NCBI GenBank assembly: GCA_002371615.1
Contig: DFGA01000034.1
Location: 1 to 31,248 of the forward strand
DNA from: Lachnospiraceae bacterium UBA3762
GTDB lineage: Bacteria; Bacillota; Clostridia; Lachnospirales; Lachnospiraceae
Reading direction: 5' to 3'
Length of the DNA: 31,248 nt
Shown here: one piece after another, positions 15,726 to 23,289 of the stretch
Position numbering within the stretch: the first letter of the stretch is position 1
How the letters are laid out: each line of letters starts with the position of its first letter
Made by a program: the position numbers and the translations under genes
The notes under the pieces: generated by a model
The model's database searches: none
The model's input: the letters and a program-made list of their open reading frames with translations, nothing else
What the model was told of the DNA's origin: nothing

Positions 15726-15754
15726 AGTATAAAAAAACCCCTTGCATTTTGCAA
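15726..15754 (-). promoter_or_regulatory. Promoter inside the terminator, giving a leaderless fusion-gene mRNA
   Basis: On the minus strand TTGCAA (15749-15754), exactly 17 bases, TATACT (15726-15731), then 7 bases to the ATG at 15718. The -35 is in the terminator stem-loop and the -10 overlaps its T-run. The predicted start is within one or two bases of the ATG. Confidence 0.5.
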
Positions 15755-15758
15755 GGGG
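15731..15758 (-). terminator. Terminator of the 128-aa protein gene
   Basis: CCCCTTGCA (15738-15746) pairs with TGCAAGGGG (15750-15758), a 9-bp stem with a 3-base loop, followed on the minus strand by seven T residues (15731-15737). It lies 19 bases after the stop codon at 15778. Confidence 0.93.
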
Positions 15759-15777
15759 TCAAAATCATTTGTTAGTA

Positions 15778-16164
15778 TTACTTGGCTATAACTATTCCGT
15801 CTTCGCTTCCGAGAAGATTATTATCGCCTACAAAATACTGATACTGCATAAGTGCCTGATCCTTCTGCATATCCGAAACAGCTTTCTCCATATCAAGGCT
15901 TAATATATCAGATTCTCTGCCCTTCATCTCGAAACCGCCGGGCTCATTAAGACTAAGAGATATATCTTCAAGGCTTGCGTTCTGACGCGGCTTAATATCA
16001 TCAAGTCTCAGATCAAGATCTTTAACGACCGCTGTCTCTTCCTGTTTGGAAACCTGATCGGCGTCTTCGTTGAGATTCTTAACATCAGCATTATTTACAG
16101 GGCTGTTTATCCTGTTATATGTGCTGTAATTATTGAATTGTAAACTGTCGATTCCCTTCAACAT
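15778..16164 (-). CDS. Unrecognised 128-aa protein with a conserved-looking C-terminus
   Basis: I cannot name the family. The product is a small acidic, soluble protein without signal peptide or membrane segment. The N-terminal half is Asn/Asp-rich and probably disordered. The C-terminal part is better ordered: DMEKAVSDMQKDQALMQYQYFVG looks like an amphipathic helix with an aromatic end, followed by an EDGIVIAK tail. This helix style recalls small flagellar or secretion accessory proteins, but no such genes are nearby. The start is the ATG at 16162-16164, with GAGGG 7 bases upstream. A 12-codon longer frame would swallow that site. It is a single-gene unit with its own promoter (16217-16244) and terminator (15731-15758). 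Confidence 0.75.
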   Translation of the reverse strand: MLKGIDSLQFNNYSTYNRINSPVNNADVKNLNEDADQVSKQEETAVVKDLDLRLDDIKPRQNASLEDISLSLNEPGGFEMKGRESDILSLDMEKAVSDMQKDQALMQYQYFVGDNNLLGSEDGIVIAK

Positions 16165-16216
16165 ATTATTTCCCTCGCCCCCGTACCAATTGGTTAACAT
16201 AATCAGTACAAGGTAA

Positions 16217-16244
16217 ATTATAACACGTTTTTTGTTATTTGCAA
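16217..16244 (-). promoter_or_regulatory. Promoter of the 128-aa protein gene
   Basis: On the minus strand TTGCAA (16239-16244), 16 bases, a perfect TATAAT (16217-16222). The predicted start near 16210 gives a 46-base leader. Confidence 0.6.
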
Positions 16245-16306
16245 TAATTATATCGACTAATGTGACAAAAACTTAACCTATGATTTTAAAATAACATTCA
16301 ATATTT

Positions 16307-17857
16307 TCATTTTGCATATCCTGCACTGGATAACAACTGTTTCGTATAGGGATCTTTCGGGTCATTATATATCTCATCATCGGTTCCTTGTTCGACAATA
16401 CGCCCGTCTTTCATAACTATAATACGGGAACACAGCTCATACACAACCTTCAGATCATGTGATATGAACAGTATCGCTATCCCAAGCTCACGATTCAGTT
16501 TGATCAGCAGATTGATAACCTGCTCCTGAACCGTAACGTCAAGTGCCGAAACCGGCTCATCGGCTATTATAAGTCTTGGCTCAAGCATAAGTGCAAGAGC
16601 AATGCATACTCTCTGCCGCTGCCCGCCCGACAGTGCTTTTGGTTTTCTGGACAGATAACTCTCATCCAGTCCCACAAGCCCAAGCATCTTCTTTGCACGC
16701 TCGTATCTCTCGTTTGGAGTGTATTTTCCGTTGATCCGAAGCGGTTCTTCAAGTATCCACCCGATGGTCTTGGATGGATTAAGTGATCCGTAAGGATCCT
16801 GAAATATCATCTGTGGCATGTTTGAATAGTGAACTATCTCGCCATCGGTATCATCAAGCATTCCAAGTATAGTTTTTCCGAGAGTCGTTTTACCGCAGCC
16901 ACTCTCCCCTACAAGTCCGACTATTTCACCCTCATTCATTGTAAATGATGCGGATTTTACCACATCTCTCTGCTTCTTGCCGGGCTGAAAATAACCGGTG
17001 ATCTTTTTATATCGGGCGCTGACATTTTTAACCTCAAGAATAGGCTTGCTGTCATGATTATCTATAGCAGTCGCTATTTTTTGAAATTTTGGAATCGCAT
17101 GTATCAGATTTTTGGTATATTCCTCCCCGGGATGTTCAAATACCTCATCTACAGGACCGCTCTCTACTATCCTTCCCTTGTTCATTACAAGTACCCGGCT
17201 GCAAAGCGATCTTACCACACTCAAATCATGCGAAATGAAAAGAATTGCCGTGTTTCTTTCATGATTGATCCGTTTTAACAGCTCTATTATCTGTGCCTGT
17301 ATCGTCACATCAAGCGCCGTTGTAGGCTCATCTGCTATCAGAAGTTTAGGATCGCATATAAGTGCCGCGGCAATCATCACTCGTTGCCTTAGACCTCCGG
17401 AAAGCTCATGCGGGTAATAGTTATACAATCTTTCCGCATCAGGGATCTCCACATCCTTCATCATAGCTATTGCAGCGCTTTTAAGTTCATCATCAGACAG
17501 GTTTCTGTGTATTCTCAGCGCTTCCTCTATCTGCCATCCCACCTTTTTGACCGGATTGAGGCTTGTCATCGGTTCCTGAAAGATTATACCGATGTCATCA
17601 CCCTGAATCTCACGAAGTCTTGACCTTGATGCGGTAAGAAGTTCCTCTCCCTCGAAGAGAATACGCCCCTTTTTCTTCATGTCCTTACGTGACAGAAGAC
17701 CCGCGATCGCAAGAGCAGACATCGATTTTCCCGATCCCGATTCTCCGACGATCCCGACAATCTCTCCGGGATGCATTATTATGTCAAAATCATGCACTAC
17801 AGTTTCGGGAATAATACTATCCTCTATTTCAATGTGAAGATCGTTTACATCAAGCAT
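16307..17857 (-). CDS. Oligopeptide/dipeptide-type ABC transporter ATPase, two ATPase domains in one chain
   Basis: The 516-residue protein is a tandem OppD-OppF fusion that powers the permease encoded upstream. The first half has Walker A GESGSGKS (38-45), the signature LSGGLRQRV, Walker B LLIADEPTTALD and the switch histidine in ISHD. The second half has Walker A GESGCGKT, LSGGQRQRV, LIIADEPVSALD and ISHD. All catalytic motifs are intact in both. In many operons these are two genes of about 330 residues each. The fused form lacks the long C-terminal oligopeptide/dipeptide extension between the halves. It overlaps the permease gene by 8 bases and has only a weak ribosome binding site, which suggests translational coupling. 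No convincing terminator follows it, only an A/T-only stem. Confidence 0.93.
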   Translation of the reverse strand: MLDVNDLHIEIEDSIIPETVVHDFDIIMHPGEIVGIVGESGSGKSMSALAIAGLLSRKDMKKKGRILFEGEELLTASRSRLREIQGDDIGIIFQEPMTSLNPVKKVGWQIEEALRIHRNLSDDELKSAAIAMMKDVEIPDAERLYNYYPHELSGGLRQRVMIAAALICDPKLLIADEPTTALDVTIQAQIIELLKRINHERNTAILFISHDLSVVRSLCSRVLVMNKGRIVESGPVDEVFEHPGEEYTKNLIHAIPKFQKIATAIDNHDSKPILEVKNVSARYKKITGYFQPGKKQRDVVKSASFTMNEGEIVGLVGESGCGKTTLGKTILGMLDDTDGEIVHYSNMPQMIFQDPYGSLNPSKTIGWILEEPLRINGKYTPNERYERAKKMLGLVGLDESYLSRKPKALSGGQRQRVCIALALMLEPRLIIADEPVSALDVTVQEQVINLLIKLNRELGIAILFISHDLKVVYELCSRIIVMKDGRIVEQGTDDEIYNDPKDPYTKQLLSSAGYAK

Positions 17858-18662
17858 TTTTCTTTAATCCGTCTCCTAACAGCGAAAATCCAAGGACGAT
17901 AAGAGCAATTGTAATTCCGGTCAATAGTGCATACCCCGGTTCCGAAAACAAAAAAGCCTGGGCATCCGACAGCATTCTTCCAAGTGATGACGAGGGGGGT
18001 TGTACACCGATCCCGAGAAAACTCATGCTTGCCTCGGCCAGAACGGCATTATTGAAGCCTATAACAGCTGAGGAAAGAACCACAGGCAGAGTATTTGGCA
18101 AAATATGAACAAACATTATCCGAAAATCTCCGGCTCCCATCAATCTTGCCGATCTTACATAATCGAGATATTTGCAGCGCATAAACTCACCGCGCACTAT
18201 TCTTGCAAAACTCGGCACAAAAACTATCCCGAGAGAGATTATGACTTTCCATGTACCACTCCCGAAAAGGCTGATGAACACAAGCGCAAGCAAAATACTG
18301 GGAAATGCAAGCACTGCATCATTAAACCTCATCAGTATCTCATCTATCGCCCCTCCGAAATATCCGGTAAGAGCGCCTATTATTATTCCGAATGTCACTC
18401 CGATAATCACTGTGACAAGAGCAACAAAAAGTGTTGTTGCTCCACCGATCGAAAGCCTGGAGAACAGATCTCTTCCAAAGTTATCGCACCCAAGGGGATG
18501 AGCTAATGACGGATCTGCGAACTTGTCAGCAGCACTCATCGCATTCGGATCATAAGGTGAGAAAATCGTGCCGCATACAATTATCAGTATCATGATCACC
18601 GATATGAAAGCGCCGATATACAGCTCCGGATTCTTTTTGATCTTAAAAATAATCTCCTTCAT
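17850..18662 (-). CDS. Oligopeptide/dipeptide/nickel-type ABC permease, OppC/DppC-like
   Basis: The 270-residue inner-membrane permease subunit has an N-terminal OppC_N segment (NPELYIGAFISVIMIL), the usual PHPLGCD-like stretch ADPSLAHPLGCDNFGRDLFSRL, and about six membrane segments. The EAA loop is VRSARLMGAGDFRIMFVHILPNTLP, which docks the ATPase. The start codon overlaps the OppB-like stop (ATGA), with GGGAGG 4 bases ahead. It forms the translocation pore with the next gene's product. The substrate (peptide, nickel or other) cannot be told from the permease. Confidence 0.94.
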   Translation of the reverse strand: MKEIIFKIKKNPELYIGAFISVIMILIIVCGTIFSPYDPNAMSAADKFADPSLAHPLGCDNFGRDLFSRLSIGGATTLFVALVTVIIGVTFGIIIGALTGYFGGAIDEILMRFNDAVLAFPSILLALVFISLFGSGTWKVIISLGIVFVPSFARIVRGEFMRCKYLDYVRSARLMGAGDFRIMFVHILPNTLPVVLSSAVIGFNNAVLAEASMSFLGIGVQPPSSSLGRMLSDAQAFLFSEPGYALLTGITIALIVLGFSLLGDGLKKNA

Positions 18663-19603
18663 CTGCCCTCCCTCATCCTCGGATCGAGAATCTGATAAAG
18701 GATGTCAACGATCAGATTGATAACTATCACTATCATTGCAATTATCGCTATGATCGCCTGTACTACCGGATAATCCCGGTTTGCAATTGACGAAATAAGC
18801 AGTCGTCCGTAACCCGGTATTGAAAAAACCTGCTCGATCACAAGACTGCCCGCAACAATATCCGCAAGAGTCATGCCCAAAAAAGTAATAACCGGTATGA
18901 TTGCGTTTTTGAGAACATGCTTGTACATTACATCCATCGTGGAATTGCCTCTTGAGAAGGCGGTTCTGACATAATCCAGCTTTCTTTCCGATAATATCGA
19001 TGTTTTCAGCAATTTGGTGCTCATGGCAGCTTTGGGAAGTGCGATGGCAACAGCAGGAAAGAAAAGATACGAAAGAAACTTTCCGAAATCAACATCATAT
19101 GAAACAAATCCGCCGGGGACAAACAGATGCAGTAGCATTCCGAAAACATATGTGACGATTATACCAAGGAAAAACGGCGGAACAGACATTGTAAGTTGTC
19201 CTGCCACGTCTATTATCTTAATACCCGGCCGGTCCTCGTATTTGGAAGAGAATACTCCTATCGGTATGGAAATTGCCACTACCATTATAAAAGATATAAG
19301 CGTAAGGGTAAGAGTTATCGGAAGTTTGGAAGCCAGCATAGACCTTACACTCACTCCGTATGAATATGATATTCCCATGTCTCCGAAGAAAAAGGAACCA
19401 AGCCACGAAAAATAACGTATAAAAAACGGCCTGGTAAGGCCCATCTCCTCCCGAAGCGCCATAAGCGCTTCAGGAGTAGCATTAATACCAAGCCTAGCCG
19501 TTGCCGCATCCCCCGGAATTAGTTCAAAAGCTATGAACACAAACAGGGTAACGAGCAGAACGGTCACAATAAAAGTAATTATCTTCTTTATTATCGTTTT
19601 CAT
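18659..19603 (-). CDS. Oligopeptide/dipeptide/nickel-type ABC permease, OppB/DppB-like
   Basis: The 314-residue permease subunit has an N-terminal membrane segment, the OppB-type EAA loop (LDYVRTAFSRGNSTMDVMYKHVLKNAIIP), and the family C-terminal VIEQVFSIPGYGRLLISSIANRDYPVVQ and DILYQILDPRMREGR. The length is normal. Only 3 bases separate the lipoprotein stop from this ATG, and no Shine-Dalgarno is visible. Initiation probably depends on ribosomes finishing the upstream gene. It overlaps the OppC-like gene by 4 bases. Confidence 0.94.
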   Translation of the reverse strand: MKTIIKKIITFIVTVLLVTLFVFIAFELIPGDAATARLGINATPEALMALREEMGLTRPFFIRYFSWLGSFFFGDMGISYSYGVSVRSMLASKLPITLTLTLISFIMVVAISIPIGVFSSKYEDRPGIKIIDVAGQLTMSVPPFFLGIIVTYVFGMLLHLFVPGGFVSYDVDFGKFLSYLFFPAVAIALPKAAMSTKLLKTSILSERKLDYVRTAFSRGNSTMDVMYKHVLKNAIIPVITFLGMTLADIVAGSLVIEQVFSIPGYGRLLISSIANRDYPVVQAIIAIIAMIVIVINLIVDILYQILDPRMREGR

Positions 19604-19606
19604 TAA

Positions 19607-21124
19607 TTACTGTTCTTTAATCTTAAGCTTTGCAAAATCCTGTACATACAGGGGATAGAACACATATCCGTCATATTTGTCGGAAAGTGCAACAAACTCA
19701 GCCATATCCTGAATATAAATGTTTGCCGCATTATCAGCAAGGTTTTTCTGAAGTTCCTTGTATATTTCAACCCTTTCGTCTTCGGATCCGGCCGTATAAA
19801 GCTTTGCGTACAGATCATCATAATCTTTATTTGAATAGTTCGTAAAGTTGTTGTCGGCATCCGTTCTGAATCTGTCAAGCATTGCCGTAGCGGTCAGCGA
19901 TGACGCATCAACACCGATAAGAGTAGCTTCGAACTGTCTTCCGGAATAGACATCCGACAGCCATGTGTTCCACTCTACAAGTTTTATCTCCGCATTAACA
20001 CCTATCTTCTTGAGCTGCTCGGATACGACCTGAGCGGCTTCTACATGCGGCTGATAATTGGACGGAACCGTTATGGAAAACGTAAAGCCATCAGGATATC
20101 CTGCTTCGGCTAATAGTTCCTTTGCCTTATCAATGTCTGTAGGATAGGTATTGGAAAGATCCACATAGTACTTCTTAAATGCCGGGAACATGCTGCTTCC
20201 TACAGGAAATCCCTTACCGTCACTTGTAAGTTCAAGAATGTTATCAACATCAACAGCATACGAAAGAGCACGGCAAACATCCACATTGTCAAAAGGCTCT
20301 ACCGCATGATTAAGATAAACCGCCTGTACCAGATTCATCTCGCCTTCAAGAACATTAAAATTATCGGAAAGCTGCTGTGTCTGTGTGGACGTCAGCCTTG
20401 CAAACATATCCACCGCACCGCCGTTAAGGTTCATTACGATCGAATCCGCATTAGGAATGATTTTAAGTGTAACATTCTCTATATTGGCAGGCTCTCCCCA
20501 GTAGTCATTGAATTTTTTTAATTCAATGTTTTCCTGTGGGGATCTTGAAACAAACATATAGGGTCCCGTACCTACCGGCTCTGTGGCAGGCTTATCGTTA
20601 TCCTTCGGAATGATCGCAGCGGTCGTTGTTGCTATATAAGCCGGAAAATCAATATCAGCTTCATTTAGAACAATATCTACCGTTGTATCGTCTTTGATAT
20701 TAACCTCTTTAATATTTGAAAAAGCCGATATGAGGGATTGTCCACCCGTCATACCGGCGCTTTTTTCGATGCTGTATTTAACATCCTCTGCCGTAACGGG
20801 TTTACCGTTGTGAAATTTTACTCCGTCCCTAAGTACGAATGAATACGTCAATCCATCATCAGATACGGAATACTCTTTTGCTACGGCGGGAATAAGTTCA
20901 CCTGTCTCGTCAGGCTTTAAAAGCCCTTCGTAAATGTTAAACAAAATCTCCTTAGTTCCTGCCGCAACTGCTTCGTGTGGGTCAAGACTATCTTCCAGGT
21001 CCTGCGGAATACCAACAACAATCTTTGAAGAAGCGTCCGACTTGCCACCTGAACATGCTGTCAGTGCAGTAGTCGCTGTCATTGCCGCACACAGAGCAAA
21101 TGCAATAATCTTTTTCTTGCTCAT
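19607..21124 (-). CDS. Oligopeptide-type ABC transporter substrate-binding lipoprotein
   Basis: The 505-residue SBP_bac_5 protein has a lipoprotein signal (basic MSKKK, hydrophobic core, lipobox LTAC with Cys24), so the mature protein is anchored outside the membrane. The fold's landmarks are IPQDLEDSLDPHEAVAAGTKEILFNIYEGL, FVLRDGVKFHNGKPVTAEDVKYSIEK, and the C-terminal DRFRTDADNNFTNYSNKDYD. It captures the substrate for the permease and ATPase genes downstream. Peptide binding is the default family role, but nickel or glycan ligands occur. I chose the ATG at 21122-21124, preceded by GAGGAGAT. The 18-codon longer frame has no ribosome binding site and would spoil the signal peptide. No promoter was identified upstream. 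Confidence 0.94.
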   Translation of the reverse strand: MSKKKIIAFALCAAMTATTALTACSGGKSDASSKIVVGIPQDLEDSLDPHEAVAAGTKEILFNIYEGLLKPDETGELIPAVAKEYSVSDDGLTYSFVLRDGVKFHNGKPVTAEDVKYSIEKSAGMTGGQSLISAFSNIKEVNIKDDTTVDIVLNEADIDFPAYIATTTAAIIPKDNDKPATEPVGTGPYMFVSRSPQENIELKKFNDYWGEPANIENVTLKIIPNADSIVMNLNGGAVDMFARLTSTQTQQLSDNFNVLEGEMNLVQAVYLNHAVEPFDNVDVCRALSYAVDVDNILELTSDGKGFPVGSSMFPAFKKYYVDLSNTYPTDIDKAKELLAEAGYPDGFTFSITVPSNYQPHVEAAQVVSEQLKKIGVNAEIKLVEWNTWLSDVYSGRQFEATLIGVDASSLTATAMLDRFRTDADNNFTNYSNKDYDDLYAKLYTAGSEDERVEIYKELQKNLADNAANIYIQDMAEFVALSDKYDGYVFYPLYVQDFAKLKIKEQ

Positions 21125-21162
21125 TTTGTGTGATCTCCTCTCGTTGAATTGTATTTTCGCAT

Positions 21163-21189
21163 AAAACACTCCGCGCACTGCGCGGAGTG
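21163..21189 (-). terminator. Hairpin terminator after nrdR
   Basis: CACTCCGCGC (21167-21176) and GCGCGGAGTG (21180-21189) form a GC-rich 10-bp stem with a 3-base loop, followed on the minus strand by TTTTAT. It lies 27 bases after the nrdR stop and 39 bases ahead of the lipoprotein ATG, separating the division cluster from the transporter operon. Confidence 0.8.
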
Positions 21190-21215
21190 GATCAGCCTAT
21201 TAAATTGTCAAAATG

Positions 21216-21665
21216 CTATTTTAAAACTTTTTTGAGCTCGTCCATGAATGTATTAACATCCTTGAACTCTCTATATACCGATGCGAATCTTACGTAAGCA
21301 ACCGCATCAAGGTCTTTAAGCTTAGCCATGATAAGTTCCCCGATAATGCTGCTCGGTATTTCCTTATCCTCATATGAGAAAATGGCTGTTTCAACTTCAT
21401 CAACTATCTGGTTGATGCTGGATGCAGAAACGGGACGTTTATGACAAGCCCGGAGTATGCCGGCTTCGATCTTGGATCTGTCATAAGTTTCCCTGTTATT
21501 GTCTTTTTTGATTATTATAATAGGGATCGTTTCGACTTTTTCATATGTCGTAAATCTCTTATCACATTCATCACAGACTCTGCGTCTTCTTATTGAATTA
21601 TTATCGTCAGCCGGACGGCTGTCAATAACCCTTGTATTTTCATGACCGCAAAATGGACACTTCAT
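21216..21665 (-). CDS. nrdR: Ribonucleotide reductase transcriptional repressor NrdR
   Basis: The 149-residue protein is an ATP/dATP-sensing repressor of ribonucleotide reductase genes. The N-terminal zinc ribbon has Cys3, Cys6, Cys31 and Cys34 (CPFC, CDEC) with the DNA-contacting DSRPADDNNSIRRRR between them. The rest is an ATP-cone domain (about 49-139, PIIIIKKDNNRETYDRSKIEAGI). Length and motifs are typical. It starts 14 bases after the ftsZ stop with AAGGAGAG, so it is the last gene of the division transcription unit and ties nucleotide supply to the division cluster. The sporulation genes spoIIGA and sigE, which often follow ftsZ in spore formers, are not here. Confidence 0.97.
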   Translation of the reverse strand: MKCPFCGHENTRVIDSRPADDNNSIRRRRVCDECDKRFTTYEKVETIPIIIIKKDNNRETYDRSKIEAGILRACHKRPVSASSINQIVDEVETAIFSYEDKEIPSSIIGELIMAKLKDLDAVAYVRFASVYREFKDVNTFMDELKKVLK

Positions 21666-21679
21666 AAGTTCTCTCCTTA

Positions 21680-23095
21680 TTATTTGTTATTTCTGAGGAA
21701 ATCCGGTATCTTGATAGCTTTTGCTTCAACCTTGCTCTCAAGAGGAGCCGAAGGTCTTGAAATACCGGACAAAGAACTTACGCTACGCTGCGTCGGTGCT
21801 GACGGAGTCGGGATCCCCGGCTGAGCCGTCTGACCTGTTCCCTGCGTCGGGAGTGTTCCTGTAAGAGTCCCAATGCCACCTGCAGCACCTATAGGATTTC
21901 CCATAGAAGGTCCAACATTCGGTGTATAACCGGCACCCGTCTGTGCGCCATACATAGGCTGGGGCATATTAGGCATCTGAGGCATTCCCTGTCCGCCCAT
22001 CTGTCCAAGTCCGTTCATCTGTGGCATTACCGGCATGCCTCCGGGCATACCCGCACCCATAGCGCCACCCTGCATAGGCTGGCCGGGTCTTCTTGTATAC
22101 GCGTATTTATTACCGGCCTGAGGCTGTGCAGCCACTTTAACCGCATTTTCATCTATTCCCGTAGCAAATACCGTGACAGTACATGTATCGGTATCTCTGG
22201 AGTCATCTCTCGCACCCATAATAAGGTTAACTTCATCACCTGTGATATCACGTACATACTCTACGGCATCATAAGCATCATACAATGAGATATCTCCGGA
22301 AATATTGACGATCAGATCACTTGCACCCTGGATCGTCGTCTCAAGAAGTGGTGAATTAACAGCAAGTTTAACTGCTTCAACCGCCTTATCGTCACCGCTG
22401 GCCATTCCGATTCCGAGATGTGCAATACCTTTATCCTGCATTACAGTACGGACATCGGCAAAGTCAAGATTGATAAGTGAAGGAACATTTATAAGATCAG
22501 TAATACCTCTGACACCTTGCTGGAGTACTTCATCTGCCTTTTTAAGAGCATCGGCCATACTAGTCCTTCTGTCTACGATGTCAAGAAGCTTATCATTAGG
22601 GATAACAATAAGTGTATCAACGTTCTGTTTGAGTTTCTCAATGCCGCCGATGGCATTTTCCATCCTCTTTCTGGCTTCAAATCTGAATGGCTTTGTAACT
22701 ATACCTACAGTAAGAGCGCCTTGCTCTTTGGCAATCTTGGCTATGACCGGAGCAGCACCTGTTCCTGTTCCGCCGCCCATACCGCATGTAACGAAAACCA
22801 TGTGTGCTCCCTTAATAGCGGTAGCAATGGTCTCGGCTGATTCCTCGGCAGCTTTTTCTCCGATCTCCGGTACTGCACCTGCGCCCAGACCTTGCGTAAG
22901 TTTTTCACCTATCTGCAACAGTCTGTGGGAATTGCACATTTTAAGAGCCTGACTGTCTGTATTGACACCCAGGAACTCAACTCCGGCAATATTCTCTTCC
23001 ACCATTCGGTTAACGGCATTGTTTCCGGCCCCGCCGACCCCTACGACGAGAATTCTTGCTGCAGCTTCCACTTCATTGTTCTTAATCTCCAGCAC
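21680..23095 (-). CDS. ftsZ: Cell division GTPase FtsZ with an unusual Gly/Met/Pro/Gln linker
   Basis: Tubulin homologue that forms the Z ring at midcell. The 471-residue product has the tubulin signature GGGTGTG (107-113) and the T7 catalytic loop NLDFAD with Asp211 and Asp214. After the globular core (ending about 325) comes a long linker full of Gly, Met, Pro and Gln (for example GGMPVMPQMNGLGQMGG). A C-terminal tail KIPDFLRNNK matches the conserved partner-binding peptide. The start is GTG at 23093-23095, with AAGGAGGAG upstream, and the next residues LEIKNN fit the family N-terminus. No ftsA gene is adjacent. It is preceded by a 194-base leader with its own promoter candidate and followed by nrdR. 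Confidence 0.97.
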   Translation of the reverse strand: MLEIKNNEVEAAARILVVGVGGAGNNAVNRMVEENIAGVEFLGVNTDSQALKMCNSHRLLQIGEKLTQGLGAGAVPEIGEKAAEESAETIATAIKGAHMVFVTCGMGGGTGTGAAPVIAKIAKEQGALTVGIVTKPFRFEARKRMENAIGGIEKLKQNVDTLIVIPNDKLLDIVDRRTSMADALKKADEVLQQGVRGITDLINVPSLINLDFADVRTVMQDKGIAHLGIGMASGDDKAVEAVKLAVNSPLLETTIQGASDLIVNISGDISLYDAYDAVEYVRDITGDEVNLIMGARDDSRDTDTCTVTVFATGIDENAVKVAAQPQAGNKYAYTRRPGQPMQGGAMGAGMPGGMPVMPQMNGLGQMGGQGMPQMPNMPQPMYGAQTGAGYTPNVGPSMGNPIGAAGGIGTLTGTLPTQGTGQTAQPGIPTPSAPTQRSVSSLSGISRPSAPLESKVEAKAIKIPDFLRNNK

Positions 23096-23162
23096 TTCTA
23101 ACTCCTCCTTACAATCACTAAACTGTCCCTCATATATTTATTTGATAACTGAATACAGCTAT

Positions 23163-23217
23163 AATTGTGTCTGCAAAGTTTTTAACCACAATTTGTTACG
23201 TCAACAATATTACGTAA
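23163..23217 (-). promoter_or_regulatory. Two inverted repeats in the ftsZ leader
   Basis: AATTGTG (23163-23169) and CACAATT (23187-23193) pair around 17 bases. TTACGT (23196-23201) and ACGTAA (23212-23217) pair around 10 bases. Both lie between the candidate promoter and the FtsZ start. They could be protein operators or leader stems. Each is short and A/T-rich, so chance is possible. Confidence 0.3.
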
Positions 23218-23231
23218 ACCCATACAAACAT

Positions 23232-23260
23232 ATAATAAATATATTTATTTGAATAATCAA
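23232..23260 (-). promoter_or_regulatory. Candidate ftsZ promoter
   Basis: On the minus strand TTGATT (23255-23260), 17 bases, TATTAT (23232-23237). The predicted start near 23225 gives a leader of about 130 bases before the GTG. The region is very A/T-rich, which raises the chance of a false match. Confidence 0.45.
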
Positions 23261-23289
23261 CACTTTTTTTTAAAAAATCCCAAAATTTT

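Noticed and set aside
15719..15754. A 12-codon N-terminal extension (TTG start) of the transporter-YqeG fusion
   Set aside because: The extension is the terminator stem and T-run of the upstream gene; the ATG at 15718 starts the family-like N-terminus.
16285..16306. Terminator after the ATPase gene of the transporter operon
   Set aside because: Only an A/T-only 6-bp stem (AAAATA/TATTTT) is present; too weak to call.
21190..21215. Perfect TTGACA as a -35 for the transporter operon
   Set aside because: No -10 hexamer lies at 15-19 bases, and the downstream sequence is the nrdR terminator stem.
22305..22952. A 215-codon plus-strand open frame inside ftsZ, and a 222-codon one at 30031-30699 inside ychF
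   Set aside because: Both are antisense to well-recognised genes, lack ribosome binding sites, and read as serine-rich or low-plausibility protein. They are shadows of codon usage on the other strand.
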